Source: Acetobacter musti (GTDB lineage: Bacteria; Pseudomonadota; Alphaproteobacteria; Acetobacterales; Acetobacteraceae). Taken from it: 64,000 nt of DNA. Location: positions 124,001 through 188,000 of the forward strand of contig NZ_WOTB01000003.1 in NCBI RefSeq assembly GCF_011516835.1, in the 5' to 3' direction. This document shows positions 33,294 to 43,756 of this stretch, in pieces (within the stretch, counting starts at the first letter, position 1; every line of letters begins with the position of its first letter). The notes below the pieces were generated by a model. It did not search any database and was not told the DNA's origin. It was given only the letters and a program-made list of their open reading frames with translations. Made by a program: the position numbers and the translations under genes.

Positions 33294-36200
33294 TCAGTAA
33301 CGGTACTGCCAGAGGAGGCCGACGCTGCTGCCTGGGTCGTTTTCCGGGGTGGTGAACCCGGTGACATTGCCTCCGGTTCCGACGGTGGTGTTAAGTTTCA
33401 GATGTTTTGTGAGATCAACCTGGACCTGAGCCTGGGTTCCGGAGCCTGAGGTGGCCTGTTTGGCGCCGACATAGACACCTTTCATGACGTATTTACCGGC
33501 TTCGATACTGGTGCCGCCGTTATTAACACCGGAGCCGCCACCGATGGCGAGGCGGTCGAGGCCAAGGGTTTTGCGTACCGTGCCGAGAGGATCGAAACCG
33601 GAGCCGCCGGCGAGGGTGGCGAGAGCGGCGCCGATTTCGGCCATCTGGGTGGTCGACAGGGAGTGGGAATCCGTCCCGAAGAGCAGCATTGCGAGGATCT
33701 GATCCTGCGGGAGTTGCGGGATGGATTCAAAAGCGATTTTCGGGTTGCTGGCGTAACCGGTCACCTTCAGCATGGCGGTCTGGCCTTCGACATTACGGTC
33801 GGCTTCGAAATCGAGCGTCGGGTCGAGTTTGTGTTTGACGCCGGTTCCGTTGAAACCGACGCGGCCGCGCGTGAAGTTCAGGGTGACACCACCAAAGCTG
33901 AACAGACCACTGCGCATATCGAAACCGCCTTCGATACTGGGGGTGGCAGCCGTTCCGCCGATATGGAGATTGCCGGCCATCTCGGCATCGAGGCCGTGAC
34001 CGCGGACGAAGAATTCGCCGGGCGAGGTCAGTTTCAGGTCGAGACCGATGACGCGGCTGCTGGTCTTCTGTGTCTCGTCCGGCGGTTTGTCACCCGGGCG
34101 GACAACGTTGAGGGTCGCGACCGAGCCGGGCATCGAATTGGGAATATTGATTTCCACATGCGGAAGCGTGATCTGGCCGGCGACATCGACGCGGGTGTCG
34201 GCCTGGCCCCTGATAGCGATGTCGGCGTTGATCAGAGCGGTCAGCAGATCGCTGGCGACGGGCTGAGCCTTGTTTGCGGTCAGATGCAGGTCGACCGGCA
34301 TGCCTGGGGCGAACGCGCCGACGCTGCCGCTGAGGCTGATGGTGCCATCTTTTCCGGTATGGGCGACGAAGGACTGAATGACGAGACTGTCGTGCCGGGC
34401 AACGATGGCGGCATCGATGTCCTGGAGGTGGAGGCCCTGGGCAAAATCCTGGATATCGCCATTATGCAGCGTGACGGTGCCGGTGGCTTCGGGGCTGGCG
34501 ATGGTGCCGGCGATATTAAGGGCGTAGTTCACCTGACCGAGCGCCTGGCGACCGCTGGCGCCAAGGATGGCGTTGGCGAGCGAAAGATCGAGATTACCAT
34601 TCGTCCGGAGGCCGATGGGGCCGGTTTTTGAGGTGGGTACGGTACCGCTGGCTTCGAGATTCAGTTTCGGTCCGGCGCTGGCGTGGGCATCGATACGGGC
34701 TGTGGCGCCGGCAAGGTCAGCGGTGGCGTCGATCCGGGCGGGCGCCAGCGAGGCGGCGTCGCCGGTGGTCATGTGCAGGTCCCTCCCAGTGAGAGAGACA
34801 GTACCGCGTGGAGCTTCGAGGGTTCCGCTGAGCTTTGCGTCGGCGGAGAGGGTCCCGGCGGCGTGGAGCGTGGGTGCGAAGGGCTGCGCGAGGGCGGGCG
34901 TGACGTTTTTGACAGACGCGGTGAGGTTCAGAGCGGGTTTGGCGGTTCCGGCGATGTCGATCGAAGCCGGAGTGATCCCTTTCGGTGCGAGAGTGGCGCG
35001 CAGGCGATCGACGCCCATGGTTTTTCCGTATGAAACAGTGGCAGGAGCCTGGAGCTGGAGATTTTCGCCTTTGGCCGTGCCGGTCAGACGGCTGATTTTG
35101 ACGCTCTGAGCCGGGATGCTCGCGACGGCGGCAAGGTCGAGCGTGCCAGGCGCGCCGTAGAGTTCGGAGAAACGGGCCTGAGCGGTGGTGGCGAGCGCGG
35201 TCTGCGGGCCTTTGACGGTGGCGCTGAGGCTGCCGGCGACTGAGGGCGCTGCTACTCTGTCGAGAACCAGGGCAAGGCTGGTGTCGGGAGTGCCTTCCGG
35301 ATCGGTAATGGTGCCGGTGAGTTTGATGGAGCCGATGCTGTAGGGAGCCATGGCTGCATTGCCGGACACGTCGATGGCGGCTTTGACGGGGGCGCTGTCG
35401 GTGGCGGCTGTGGTTTTCAGAGAAGCATTGAGCGCACCGGAGATGGGCTGGCCGATAAGGTTGCGCAGGTCGGCCAGGCGGGCGACGTGCAGATCAAGGG
35501 TGCCGAGCGGAATTTTGCGTTTCGACGGAAGATCGAGTTTGCCGGCGCCGTGGACGCTGTTCCAGTCCAGTTTAGTCAGAGTGAGATGGCGGGTGCCCCC
35601 GGTGTCCTGAGCGACTGTGGCGTCGAGGGCGAGCGGGGCACGGTCAATGGTGCCGCTGGCTGTGATGTGGCCCTGCGGTGTCGCAGGCAGGTGGGCGACG
35701 TCGGCATCCAGCGTGACCGGGGCTTTCGGCATGGTGGCGGTACCGAAATCGCTGGCGAGATGTGCTTTTGCAGCGAGATCGTCGATGGGACCTGTGGCTG
35801 TGAGGTCAAGTTTCGCGTCACCACGCAGAGTCTTCGCAACGGCGGCGAGGGCGGACAGAGTCAGGCTGGCCTGAGCGTCGACTGTCGTATTGCCGCCGAT
35901 TTTGCCGGTGGTCTTTTCGGCGGCTTTTTCTCCCGATCTGTCTGCTGTCCGGATGACGTTGCCACCCGCCGTGAAGTGGAGGGCTTTGCCGTCCAGGGCG
36001 AAGGTGTCGAGATGAATCGTGCGGTCGCCCTGCCCGCTTTCTTTCATGGAGGCGTGGGCGGCGAGCTTGCCGTTGGGACCGATCATTTTGACGGCCTGTT
36101 CGAGCCCGGTGAGGGCGGCGATATCTCCGTTCAGGCTGAGGGTCGTTGTGTCACCGGGATGGGCCGGATCGGATTTATCCGGCAGGGCAAACGCGGCGGT

Positions 36201-37610
36201 CAGGGCGGTATGGCCGCCGAGTTTCTGACCACCCATGGCGGCGAACGGCGCGAGGTCCGGAAGGGTGAGTTTTGCGTTGCCTTTGACGGAGGGCTTTGTC
36301 GCGGCGTCGGCATCAAGTTCCAGCAGCGGGTGGCTGACGCTGAGCGTGGCGCGGCGTGTGGAATCGTTCGGGGCGTAAGTGACGTCGAGCAGGAGGGGCG
36401 CGCTGGCGAGCAGGGTCGGGTTGCCGCCAGGGATGCGAAGACCGGAGGCAGTGGCGTGCAGGTGCAGGAGATCGATCTGATCGCCCTGCCCCATTCCGTC
36501 GAAATGGGCGCTGAGAGCACCGAGTTGCGTGCCACCCGCGACGACGCGGTCGAGGGTGAGGTCGGCAGTGCCGGCAGGTGCGGTAAAAGGACCACTGAGC
36601 TTCGCGGTGAGGCTTGCGGCCTGCCAGCTGAGTGTCGGGCCGGGGGTCATGGCCGGGGCGGTCAGATTTGCGGTGATGTTTGCTGTGCTGGCCAGAAGGT
36701 TCAGTTTGCCGTCAATGGTGGCGGAGATGTTTCCGGCGTCGGCATTCAGATCCAGTGCGGCGTTGTCGGTAGGGCCGTTCAGGGTCATGGCCAGAGCGAC
36801 AGGGGCAAGGTCTGGCATGTGAGTCATACCGGCGACGATGCCGTCTTTGCCGTCCTGGGCGTTAAGCTTCAGGTTGACATGTTTTGTGTCGGTCTTTGCT
36901 GCGAGGGTCAGAGTTCCGGCGGCATCGAGGCGGCGGAGATCGATCGCGATGTCCGAGACAGGAAGGTTTCTGAAGGACGGGCTGTTGAGCAGGGCGTCGA
37001 GGTTCGGGAGAGCGGCATGGCCTTTGAGGGCGAGCACGGCCGGGATACCAGCGAGTGGAGCACCGACTTCGATGCGACGGGCATCGACTTTGCGGATATC
37101 GATGGAGAGACCGGTTTTCGTGGGGCCGGTGGACGGAGCGGCAGGCTGGTTCGGGTCCGAATATGGTAGCCGCGGGATGGCGAGGCGGTCGGCGCTGACG
37201 AAATCGACGCGGGCGGTGCGGCCGATCATGCGCAGAGGCGACCAGTCGAATTCGAGATTCTCAATGGTCAGCCAGACGCCTTTTGTGTCGCGCAGTTCGA
37301 TGCGCCCGACATGGAGTGCGTCGGGGAAGCGGCCTTTCAGGCCGGTGATGAGGACGGTATTGCCGGTGAGCGAAGCGGTCTGGCGTTCGAGGAAGTGACG
37401 GCCGGGATTTGTGTTCGCGCCGACGAGAACAATACCGACTGTAAGCACGGCGAGGCCTGCGACCGAAGCTGCAGCGATGCCTGCGCCTTTTGCGATACGA
37501 CGTGGCCAGGAGCGGCGGGGTTTTGCCGGGGTCCGTGGCGCGGGCGGGACCATGCGGTCAGGTGGATTCTGCTGCCCGTTCCGGAATGTCTCGTTCTGAT
37601 CCGCAGGCAT
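33294..37610 (-). CDS. tamB: TamB, inner-membrane translocation and assembly protein (DUF490)
   Basis: TamB spans the periplasm as a long beta-taco and works with TamA in outer-membrane protein assembly and/or phospholipid transport. The 1438-residue protein has one N-terminal membrane helix (near IAAASVAGLAVLTVGIVLVG, about residue 47) after a Pro- and basic-rich tail, a very long beta-repeat body, and the conserved DUF490 C-terminus, including FSFGGVTLNFTRGRVGFNG, SNPKIAFESIPQLPQDQ, ILAMLLFGTDS and the terminal PGSSVGLLWQYRY, which resembles a beta-barrel end signal. Its ATG overlaps the tamA stop in TGATG, so the two are translationally coupled. Confidence 0.94.
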   Translation of the reverse strand: MPADQNETFRNGQQNPPDRMVPPAPRTPAKPRRSWPRRIAKGAGIAAASVAGLAVLTVGIVLVGANTNPGRHFLERQTASLTGNTVLITGLKGRFPDALHVGRIELRDTKGVWLTIENLEFDWSPLRMIGRTARVDFVSADRLAIPRLPYSDPNQPAAPSTGPTKTGLSIDIRKVDARRIEVGAPLAGIPAVLALKGHAALPNLDALLNSPSFRNLPVSDIAIDLRRLDAAGTLTLAAKTDTKHVNLKLNAQDGKDGIVAGMTHMPDLAPVALAMTLNGPTDNAALDLNADAGNISATIDGKLNLLASTANITANLTAPAMTPGPTLSWQAASLTAKLSGPFTAPAGTADLTLDRVVAGGTQLGALSAHFDGMGQGDQIDLLHLHATASGLRIPGGNPTLLASAPLLLDVTYAPNDSTRRATLSVSHPLLELDADAATKPSVKGNAKLTLPDLAPFAAMGGQKLGGHTALTAAFALPDKSDPAHPGDTTTLSLNGDIAALTGLEQAVKMIGPNGKLAAHASMKESGQGDRTIHLDTFALDGKALHFTAGGNVIRTADRSGEKAAEKTTGKIGGNTTVDAQASLTLSALAAVAKTLRGDAKLDLTATGPIDDLAAKAHLASDFGTATMPKAPVTLDADVAHLPATPQGHITASGTIDRAPLALDATVAQDTGGTRHLTLTKLDWNSVHGAGKLDLPSKRKIPLGTLDLHVARLADLRNLIGQPISGALNASLKTTAATDSAPVKAAIDVSGNAAMAPYSIGSIKLTGTITDPEGTPDTSLALVLDRVAAPSVAGSLSATVKGPQTALATTAQARFSELYGAPGTLDLAAVASIPAQSVKISRLTGTAKGENLQLQAPATVSYGKTMGVDRLRATLAPKGITPASIDIAGTAKPALNLTASVKNVTPALAQPFAPTLHAAGTLSADAKLSGTLEAPRGTVSLTGRDLHMTTGDAASLAPARIDATADLAGATARIDAHASAGPKLNLEASGTVPTSKTGPIGLRTNGNLDLSLANAILGASGRQALGQVNYALNIAGTIASPEATGTVTLHNGDIQDFAQGLHLQDIDAAIVARHDSLVIQSFVAHTGKDGTISLSGSVGAFAPGMPVDLHLTANKAQPVASDLLTALINADIAIRGQADTRVDVAGQITLPHVEINIPNSMPGSVATLNVVRPGDKPPDETQKTSSRVIGLDLKLTSPGEFFVRGHGLDAEMAGNLHIGGTAATPSIEGGFDMRSGLFSFGGVTLNFTRGRVGFNGTGVKHKLDPTLDFEADRNVEGQTAMLKVTGYASNPKIAFESIPQLPQDQILAMLLFGTDSHSLSTTQMAEIGAALATLAGGSGFDPLGTVRKTLGLDRLAIGGGSGVNNGGTSIEAGKYVMKGVYVGAKQATSGSGTQAQVQVDLTKHLKLNTTVGTGGNVTGFTTPENDPGSSVGLLWQYRY

Positions 37611-39607
37611 CAGAAGGTTTCTCCCAGACCGATATAGAGTTCCCATTTGTCACCGCGTGGCGGCCGGTTAAGCGGCACGGCGATATCGAGGCGGATGGGA
37701 CCGATGGGGGTAAAGTAGCGGGCGCCTCCTCCTGCGCCGACACGAAGCTTGCCGGTAAAGGGCGAACTGCCGGAACCGACCTGGCCTGCGTCGATGAAAG
37801 CGGCGGCGCCGAAGCTTTTCAGGATACGCTGGCGAAATTCGACGGTGCCGGCATCGAGCGAGGTACCGCCGATGGCATATTTGGTTCCGGCGAACTGAGG
37901 GCCGACGCCCTGGTAGCGGAAACCGCGAATGGTGGCAGTGCCGCCACCGTAAAGCCGCTGATCGGGTGGGATATCGAGTGTTGAGGCTCCCTGGACACTG
38001 CCGACGATGGCGCGGAAGGCGAAGACGCTGCGTCCGGGTCTGGTCAGGCCGGTACGGGCGAGATCGACATAGGTTGAGGCGTTGGCCTGCAGCAGGGCGA
38101 AGAAGGAAGTGCCCTGATCGAAGGATGCGGACGGGGTAGCGCTGAGGGAGACACGCCAGCCACGGGTCGCGGGCAGCAGAGGCGAAGCCAGGTCGGTGTT
38201 ATCGAAATTCGCCGAGAGAGGGGCGAAAATCATGGTGTAATCTCTGGTGATCCAGAACTGCTCGATTTTTTCCTGTTCCGCGGCGAGCCCATAGGACACA
38301 TTCCAGTGCCTGTTGAGGCGGCGGACGATGCCGGCGCGGGCGATAAGCGCGGTCTGGCGATAGGAATAGAAATCCTGTTTTAGTCCTTCCAGGCGAAAGC
38401 TGGCGTTCTGGTTGCGTCCCGGAAAGTCGGGTTTGAAGAGGTCGGCGTAGATGTCGTAACCGAGACCTTGCTGGGCGGAACCGCCGAGGCCGGTGACGAG
38501 AGCGGTCAGACGCAGGCGCTCGGCATTGCCGAACAGGTTGTAATGCGTCCATGTGGCCCCGACCCGGCCACCGAGGTCGGTGGAATATCCGATTTCGGCT
38601 CCGACGGAGCGCAGTTTGGCTTCCTTAAAATTAAAGGCGAGCGGCATGGTGCCATCGGGGGCAAGTCTGGAGGCATCCTTGACCCCCACGGTGGAAAAGA
38701 TGCCGAGAGAGGCGAGATCCTGCCGGGCGTTTTCGATTTTCGATGGCTGGTAGAGCTGGCCGGGACTAACGGTAAGGCGTCGGCGGATGAAAGCGGGTTT
38801 TGTTCTGCCAAGACCGTTCAGAGTGATGTTTCCGATATCGGCTTTCGGACCGACAGAGATCGGAAAGGTCAGGTCCAGGGTTCGGGTGGCCGGGCGGAGA
38901 TATGCTGTCGGCGCATCGACACTGGCCAGCGGATGCCCTTCCTCCTGAAGTTTACCGGCGAGGGCATCTCCGGCGCCAAGCACGGTGGAAGCAATGGCAG
39001 GATCACCGGATTTCAGACCAAAAGCGGTCTGTTCATCGGGGGAGATGGTAACCGGCTGTTTTCTGTCCGGCGAGACAAGACTGACTTTACCGAGGTGATA
39101 GAGTGGTCCCGGAATTGCGGAGACTTCGATCGCAAGGGTTTCACCGGCGGGAATGCTGCTGAGCCATTGCGGAAGGTTGATGTCGTTACCGTCCATCTGA
39201 AGATCAGGCGGGGTTCTGGCGGTTTTGGGTCTTCTGACGGTGACGGTCACGTGGCCTTCGTAATATCCGAAGCTCTCCAGCGCGGTGGTCATGCGGGCGT
39301 ATTCGCTGCGAATCCGTCCGGCGAGGGCAAACGGGCCAACGGCGTGAGTTTTCTGCAAACCCAGCAGATCCGAGGATGCTGTGAGCGCGGAATCGAGGTC
39401 AGCGTTTTTCGTGGGAGTGATCGTCGTTGTGTAGGGCAAAGTCGGACCGGTCGGGGCAACGGTTTTTGTCGTGGCTTGCTTTGTTTTGCCGGATGCGTTC
39501 TGGGCAATGAACGGAGCAAGCGCCGTTGCAGCGAAAAGAAGAATAAACGTTCGGGCGTGAGCACTCCGCAGGACAACGAGGCGAGGCGCAACCAGAGGGC
39601 CGTTCAT
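37610..39607 (-). CDS. tamA: TamA, Omp85-family outer-membrane assembly protein
   Basis: TamA is the outer-membrane partner of TamB. The 665-residue product has an N-terminal signal segment (ARTFILLFAATALAPFIAQNASG), about three POTRA domains (for instance ESFGYYEGHVTVTVRRP and TLNGLGRTKPAFIRRRL), and a 16-strand barrel with the Omp85 motifs GYSTDLGGRVGATWTHYNLF, LYGGGTATIRGFRYQGVGP (the RGF loop that lines the barrel) and a C-terminal GPIRLDIAVPLNRP...IGLGETF strand ending in Phe. The start at 39605-39607 has AGGGAGG upstream. It diverges from the acyltransferase gene. Confidence 0.94.
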   Translation of the reverse strand: MNGPLVAPRLVVLRSAHARTFILLFAATALAPFIAQNASGKTKQATTKTVAPTGPTLPYTTTITPTKNADLDSALTASSDLLGLQKTHAVGPFALAGRIRSEYARMTTALESFGYYEGHVTVTVRRPKTARTPPDLQMDGNDINLPQWLSSIPAGETLAIEVSAIPGPLYHLGKVSLVSPDRKQPVTISPDEQTAFGLKSGDPAIASTVLGAGDALAGKLQEEGHPLASVDAPTAYLRPATRTLDLTFPISVGPKADIGNITLNGLGRTKPAFIRRRLTVSPGQLYQPSKIENARQDLASLGIFSTVGVKDASRLAPDGTMPLAFNFKEAKLRSVGAEIGYSTDLGGRVGATWTHYNLFGNAERLRLTALVTGLGGSAQQGLGYDIYADLFKPDFPGRNQNASFRLEGLKQDFYSYRQTALIARAGIVRRLNRHWNVSYGLAAEQEKIEQFWITRDYTMIFAPLSANFDNTDLASPLLPATRGWRVSLSATPSASFDQGTSFFALLQANASTYVDLARTGLTRPGRSVFAFRAIVGSVQGASTLDIPPDQRLYGGGTATIRGFRYQGVGPQFAGTKYAIGGTSLDAGTVEFRQRILKSFGAAAFIDAGQVGSGSSPFTGKLRVGAGGGARYFTPIGPIRLDIAVPLNRPPRGDKWELYIGLGETF

Positions 39608-39913
39608 CAGCACCGTGCCTCCCTGTTTGCGGCACGGGAATACAGATTGACGGAAGCGGAATGGCACCGCGTGGGGCTGACCGCTGAGCCCGGCAAGGGA
39701 AAGGCGTCCTCTCATCGGGTTCTTAATGGCATGAAAGTGCTTTAAAGCGAGGCCGTTTACACGGAAAAATCCGTCTTTTCATACGATTTTTTGCCTGCCT
39801 TTCCCATGCGTTGTCGTCTTCCGCTGTTTGGATGTATGAGAAAGCATGAATCTGGCTTTTCTTTGCCCGCGCCTGATGGCGGGCCGTATGATTTTGTTGC
39901 AGTCGGGGCGCTT
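39608..39913. other. 306-base gap between divergent tamA and the acyltransferase gene
   Basis: Part of it could code for extra N-terminal residues of either neighbour: the tamA frame is open to 39715 and the acyltransferase frame from 39791. Neither extension looks conserved. Promoters for both directions are expected here; I can name none with confidence. Confidence 0.5.
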
Positions 39914-40969
39914 ATGAAAGTCCCTCTGCTGAAACGCCGCACTCCGCCTTTCAGGATTGATCCTAACGAGCTGGACCGCATTGATATCCGCGAGCGGGAA
40001 GCAGCAGCGCGCAGTCTGTACAGGCGGTTGCGGGGAGCTGCGCGCCTGGCAGCGATCGCTGTCTGGGTCCCGACATCGGTGGGTTTTGAGGCATGTCTGC
40101 TTCTGGTGCCCGGAACAGCGAAGATTCGCTGGACCAGGGTGATCTGGGGCGTGATCTGTAAGCTGCTGTCACTGAAGCTCAACGTGATTGGCCGGCGTGC
40201 GGGCACGGTTGGCGGTGCGAGAGCGCGGGCGCGCGGCGACCGGCCGGTGATTTATGTGTCGAATCACTCGACGTGGCTGGATGTGCCGGTTCTGGGGACG
40301 ATTTTACCGTCAGTGTTTGTCGCGAAAGGCGATATCGAGCACTGGCCGATCATGGGACTGGTGTCGAAGATCGGACGCACGATTTTTGTGAGCAGGCAGC
40401 GCAATACGACCGGGCGCGAGCGTGATGAGATGATTTCGCGGCTGGCGGAGGGCGATAATCTGGTGCTGTTCCCGGAGGGAACATCCTCGGACGGGTCGCG
40501 CGTGCTGCCGTTCATGTCGGCGTTTTTTGCAATCGCGAAACCACCGAGATTGCGGAATGCGGATGCGCAGGAAGTGGGAATTACATTTCCGCCGGGAATG
40601 GTGCCGCTGATCCAGCCGGTTTCCGTGGTTTATGACCAGCTTGACGGGTTGCCGATCGGTCGGGCGCGACGCCCTGTTTTTGCCTGGTACGGTGACATGG
40701 AGCTTGGCCCGCATCTCTGGCAACTCGTGAAGTGGCGCTCGATGCGGGCATCGGTTCTGCTGCATCCGCCGCTGGATCCGGATGATTTTCCGAGTCGGAA
40801 AGCGCTGGCTCAGGCGACCTGGCGGGCGGTGACCAGCGGGGCGGCGGAGCTTCGGCAGAATGTGCAGCCCGTAGCGCCGGAATGGGAGCTGAAACCAGCC
40901 TCTCCGGCAGCGGATATCCGTGGAAGTGATAAAGCTTCACTTGACAGGACTCGTCCATCCTTTGCCTGA
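39914..40969 (+). CDS. PlsC-like 1-acylglycerol-3-phosphate acyltransferase
   Basis: Members acylate lysophosphatidic acid or related acceptors at the membrane. The roughly 351-residue protein has a hydrophobic stretch near residue 45 (LAAIAVWVPTSVG), the catalytic YVSNHSTWLDVPVLG (HX4D) near 115, and LVLFPEGTSSDGSRVLPF (the EGT substrate motif) near 185. That order is standard for the family. The ATG at 39914 has GGGG seven bases upstream; earlier in-frame starts at 39836 and 39806 are possible. A short terminator follows 19 bases after the stop. Neighbouring tamAB makes an envelope lipid role likely. Confidence 0.88.
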   Translation: MKVPLLKRRTPPFRIDPNELDRIDIREREAAARSLYRRLRGAARLAAIAVWVPTSVGFEACLLLVPGTAKIRWTRVIWGVICKLLSLKLNVIGRRAGTVGGARARARGDRPVIYVSNHSTWLDVPVLGTILPSVFVAKGDIEHWPIMGLVSKIGRTIFVSRQRNTTGRERDEMISRLAEGDNLVLFPEGTSSDGSRVLPFMSAFFAIAKPPRLRNADAQEVGITFPPGMVPLIQPVSVVYDQLDGLPIGRARRPVFAWYGDMELGPHLWQLVKWRSMRASVLLHPPLDPDDFPSRKALAQATWRAVTSGAAELRQNVQPVAPEWELKPASPAADIRGSDKASLDRTRPSFA

Positions 40970-40987
40970 TGATATTGTCTTACGAGG

Positions 40988-41008
40988 CCCGGGCGGACCG
41001 GGTTTTGT
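40988..41008 (+). terminator. Terminator of the acyltransferase gene
   Basis: CCCGG at 40988-40992 pairs with CCGGG at 40998-41002 around a five-base loop, followed by TTTTGT. The GC-rich stem with the U-tract sits 19 bases after the stop codon. Confidence 0.65.
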
Positions 41009-41192
41009 GTCTCTTGTGAGGAGGCCCGGTGCTGGCAGGTTCCTGCTCTTTCCGTTCTGACGTGGCGGTTGTTTATGACTCCGGTTTTTCACCCCTGACC
41101 AGGACGGGGTCTTGACCGGGGCGGCAGCACGCATGATTTCTCCGTTCCGTCGTGCGGAATGGTCCGGCGACATGCCGGAACGAGCCTGATCT

Positions 41193-42632
41193 GTGACGAC
41201 TGACTTCTCCCTCCCTTCTGACAAATCTGACACGCGGGATGTGTCCCTTTCCCCTGCGGCTCGGGCGGACGGGGTTCGTCGGAGGCTGCATATGATCACC
41301 TGGGGTTGTCAGATGAACGTGTATGACAGCGCGCGGATGACGGATGTGCTCCGGCCGCTCGGCTACGGGCCGGTCGACAATCCTGCTGACGCTGACATGA
41401 TCATTCTTAACACCTGTCATATTCGTGACCGGGCGGCGGAGAAGGTTTTTTCCGAACTTGGCCGGCTGCGGGTGATCAAGGATGAGCGGAAGGCGGAAGG
41501 ACGGAGCACGGTTCTGGCGGTTGCGGGTTGTGTGGCCCAGGCCGAGGGCGAGCAGATTCTGAAACGCGCGCCTTATGTGGATATCGTGCTGGGGCCGCAG
41601 ACCTATCACCGGTTGCCGGAGATGGTGGCGCGGGCAGCGCGGGCTGGCGGATCTGTGATCGATACGGATTTTCCGGCCGAGCAGAAATTTGATTTTCTGC
41701 CGGAGGACGCGGCTCCGCAGACAGCGGCCAACGTTTCGGCTTTTCTGACTGTGCAGGAAGGCTGTGACAAGTTCTGTTCTTTCTGTGTCGTGCCTTATAC
41801 GCGCGGCGCAGAAGCGAGCCGGCCGGTTGCGTCCGTTCTGGCAGAGGCACGGCGGATGGTGGCAGGCGGCGTGCGGGAGATCACGCTGCTTGGGCAGAAT
41901 GTAAATGCGTATCACGGCGAGGGACCGGATGGTGGCGTGTGGGGACTGGCGCGGCTGGCTTATGCGCTGGCTGAGATTCCGGGGCTGGACCGCATTCGCT
42001 ACACGACGTCTCATCCCCGCGACATGGACGATGCGCTGATTATGGCGCACCGCGATCTGCCGGCGCTGATGCCGTTTCTGCATCTGCCGGTGCAGTCAGG
42101 GTCTGATTCGATCCTGAAAGCGATGAATCGGGGACACACGGCCGACGAGTATCGCCATCTGGCAGATCGGCTGCGCGAGGCGCGGCCGGATCTGGCGCTG
42201 TCGTCCGATTTCATCGTCGGGCATCCGGGGGAGACGGATACCGATTTCGAGGACACGATGCGGCTGATTCGCGATGTCGGTTTCGCTCTGGCCTATTCGT
42301 TCAAATATTCCGTTCGGCCGGGAACGCCTGCAGCCGGAGCGCCGCTGCAGGTGGCTGAGGATGTGAAGGACCAGCGTCTGCAGGCGTTGCAGGCGCTTCT
42401 GCGTGAGCAGCAGGATGACTTTAACGGTTCCGTGGTGGATCGTGTGGCACCTGTTCTGTTCACCGGACGCGGCCGGAAGCCGGGCCAGATGGTCGGGCGG
42501 TCGCCGTGGCTGCAGCCCGTTCATGTGGACGGAACGGACGATCTGACTGGCACGGTTCGTCCTGTGCTGATTACGACGCGGCTCAGCAACTCGCTGGCCG
42601 GGCATCTTATCGAGGAGTGCGCGCTCGCTTGA
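41193..42632 (+). CDS. miaB: tRNA-2-methylthio-N6-dimethylallyladenosine synthase MiaB
   Basis: MiaB is a radical-SAM enzyme with two iron-sulfur clusters that adds a methylthio group to i6A37 of tRNA. The 479-residue protein has the N-terminal MTTase domain with cluster cysteines in [23 protein letters not shown] and AVAGCVAQ, the radical-SAM triad [17 protein letters not shown] near residue 190, GQNVNAYHG, and a C-terminal TRAM domain. The start is GTG with a modest GGAACGAG site. The end overlaps a possible TTG start of phoH, so a miaB-phoH-ybeY-corC operon is likely. Confidence 0.96.
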   Translation: MTTDFSLPSDKSDTRDVSLSPAARADGVRRRLHMITWGCQMNVYDSARMTDVLRPLGYGPVDNPADADMIILNTCHIRDRAAEKVFSELGRLRVIKDERKAEGRSTVLAVAGCVAQAEGEQILKRAPYVDIVLGPQTYHRLPEMVARAARAGGSVIDTDFPAEQKFDFLPEDAAPQTAANVSAFLTVQEGCDKFCSFCVVPYTRGAEASRPVASVLAEARRMVAGGVREITLLGQNVNAYHGEGPDGGVWGLARLAYALAEIPGLDRIRYTTSHPRDMDDALIMAHRDLPALMPFLHLPVQSGSDSILKAMNRGHTADEYRHLADRLREARPDLALSSDFIVGHPGETDTDFEDTMRLIRDVGFALAYSFKYSVRPGTPAAGAPLQVAEDVKDQRLQALQALLREQQDDFNGSVVDRVAPVLFTGRGRKPGQMVGRSPWLQPVHVDGTDDLTGTVRPVLITTRLSNSLAGHLIEECALA

Positions 42633-42700
42633 CCCAACTGTCAGCCACCGGAACCTCGCATCCCCGCACCAGGGGCACTCATTCTCTTGCCGGAGCAGGG

Positions 42701-43756
42701 ATGTCGAAACCGACGACCCTGCAGTTCGGCGATAACGCGTTGCTGGCGCAACTGGTTGGCGATCATGACCGCCACCTGCACCATCTGGAGGAAGCGCTCG
42801 GTGTCCGTCTGACGCGACGGGGAAACCGGGTGGCGATCAGCGGTGATCCGGGCCGGGTGGCTCTGGCGCATTCGGCGCTGACCTCTCTTTACCGGCGGGC
42901 TGAGCGTGGCGGGGTGATTGACACGGGCGAGATCGATGCGGCGATCCGGTTGTCGGACATTCATGCCGCGCTGAGAGATCAGTCACCGGGCATTACGGGC
43001 GCAGGCGCCGTGGCCGGAGAGCCGGCGCCGGTGCTGGCGGATCTGCCGGCGATCCGTACGAAGCGCGGGGCAATCGAGCCACGCTCGCCGGGTCAGGCGG
43101 CGTATATGGACATGCTGGCACGTCAGGAAATGGTGTTCGGTGTGGGTCCTGCGGGTACAGGCAAGACCTATCTGGCGGTGGCGCAGGCGGTGGCGATGCT
43201 GCAGGCCGGGCAGGTGGACCGGATCATTCTGTCGCGACCGGCGGTTGAGGCAGGTGAGCGGCTTGGGTTTCTTCCGGGAGACATGAAAGACAAGATCGAT
43301 CCGTATCTGCGGCCGCTTTATGACGCGCTGCATGACATGATGCCGGGCGATCAGGTGATCCGGCGGATGGCGACGGGTGAGATCGAAGTAGCGCCACTGG
43401 CATTCATGCGCGGGCGGACACTGGCTCATGCTTATGTGATTCTCGACGAGGCGCAGAATACGACGCCGGCACAGATGAAGATGTTTCTGACGCGCATGGG
43501 CAATGGTACCCGCATGGTTGTGACAGGCGATCTGAGTCAGGTGGACCTGCCTTCCGGCACGGTTTCCGGGCTTCAGGACGCGCTGAACACGCTGGAAGGG
43601 GTTCAGGGTATTGCCGTGAACCGCTTTGACGCGAGCGATGTGGTGCGGCACAGACTGGTTGCGCGCATTGTTGATGCGTATGATCAACGGAAGACGGCGG
43701 AACGGGAAACTTCCCGCAACAGGTTCCGCCGGGAGCAAGATGGAACCGCCAGGTAG
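42701..43756 (+). CDS. phoH: PhoH-family ATPase
   Basis: PhoH proteins are P-loop ATPases linked with RNA metabolism and frequently encoded beside ybeY. The 351-residue product has Walker A VFGVGPAGTGKTYLAVA near residue 143, LSRPAVEAGERLGFLPGD, Walker B AYVILDEAQNTTPAQMKMF, and RMVVTGDLSQVDLP. An N-terminal KH-like segment precedes the ATPase. The ATG at 42701 has GGAG five bases upstream; a TTG at 42629, overlapping the miaB stop behind GAGGAG, would extend the protein by 24 residues. It overlaps ybeY by 17 bases. Confidence 0.94.
   Translation: MSKPTTLQFGDNALLAQLVGDHDRHLHHLEEALGVRLTRRGNRVAISGDPGRVALAHSALTSLYRRAERGGVIDTGEIDAAIRLSDIHAALRDQSPGITGAGAVAGEPAPVLADLPAIRTKRGAIEPRSPGQAAYMDMLARQEMVFGVGPAGTGKTYLAVAQAVAMLQAGQVDRIILSRPAVEAGERLGFLPGDMKDKIDPYLRPLYDALHDMMPGDQVIRRMATGEIEVAPLAFMRGRTLAHAYVILDEAQNTTPAQMKMFLTRMGNGTRMVVTGDLSQVDLPSGTVSGLQDALNTLEGVQGIAVNRFDASDVVRHRLVARIVDAYDQRKTAERETSRNRFRREQDGTAR

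Noticed and set aside
35487-37169. A 560-residue open frame on the plus strand inside tamB, and a 322-residue one at 33663-34631.
   Set aside because: They are antisense to the well-supported tamB frame, have no family motifs and are Gly/Arg-rich as expected from the reverse of a GC-rich repetitive gene.
38468-39745. A 425-residue open frame on the plus strand across tamA.
   Set aside because: Antisense to tamA, which has all Omp85 motifs; composition is that of a reverse frame.
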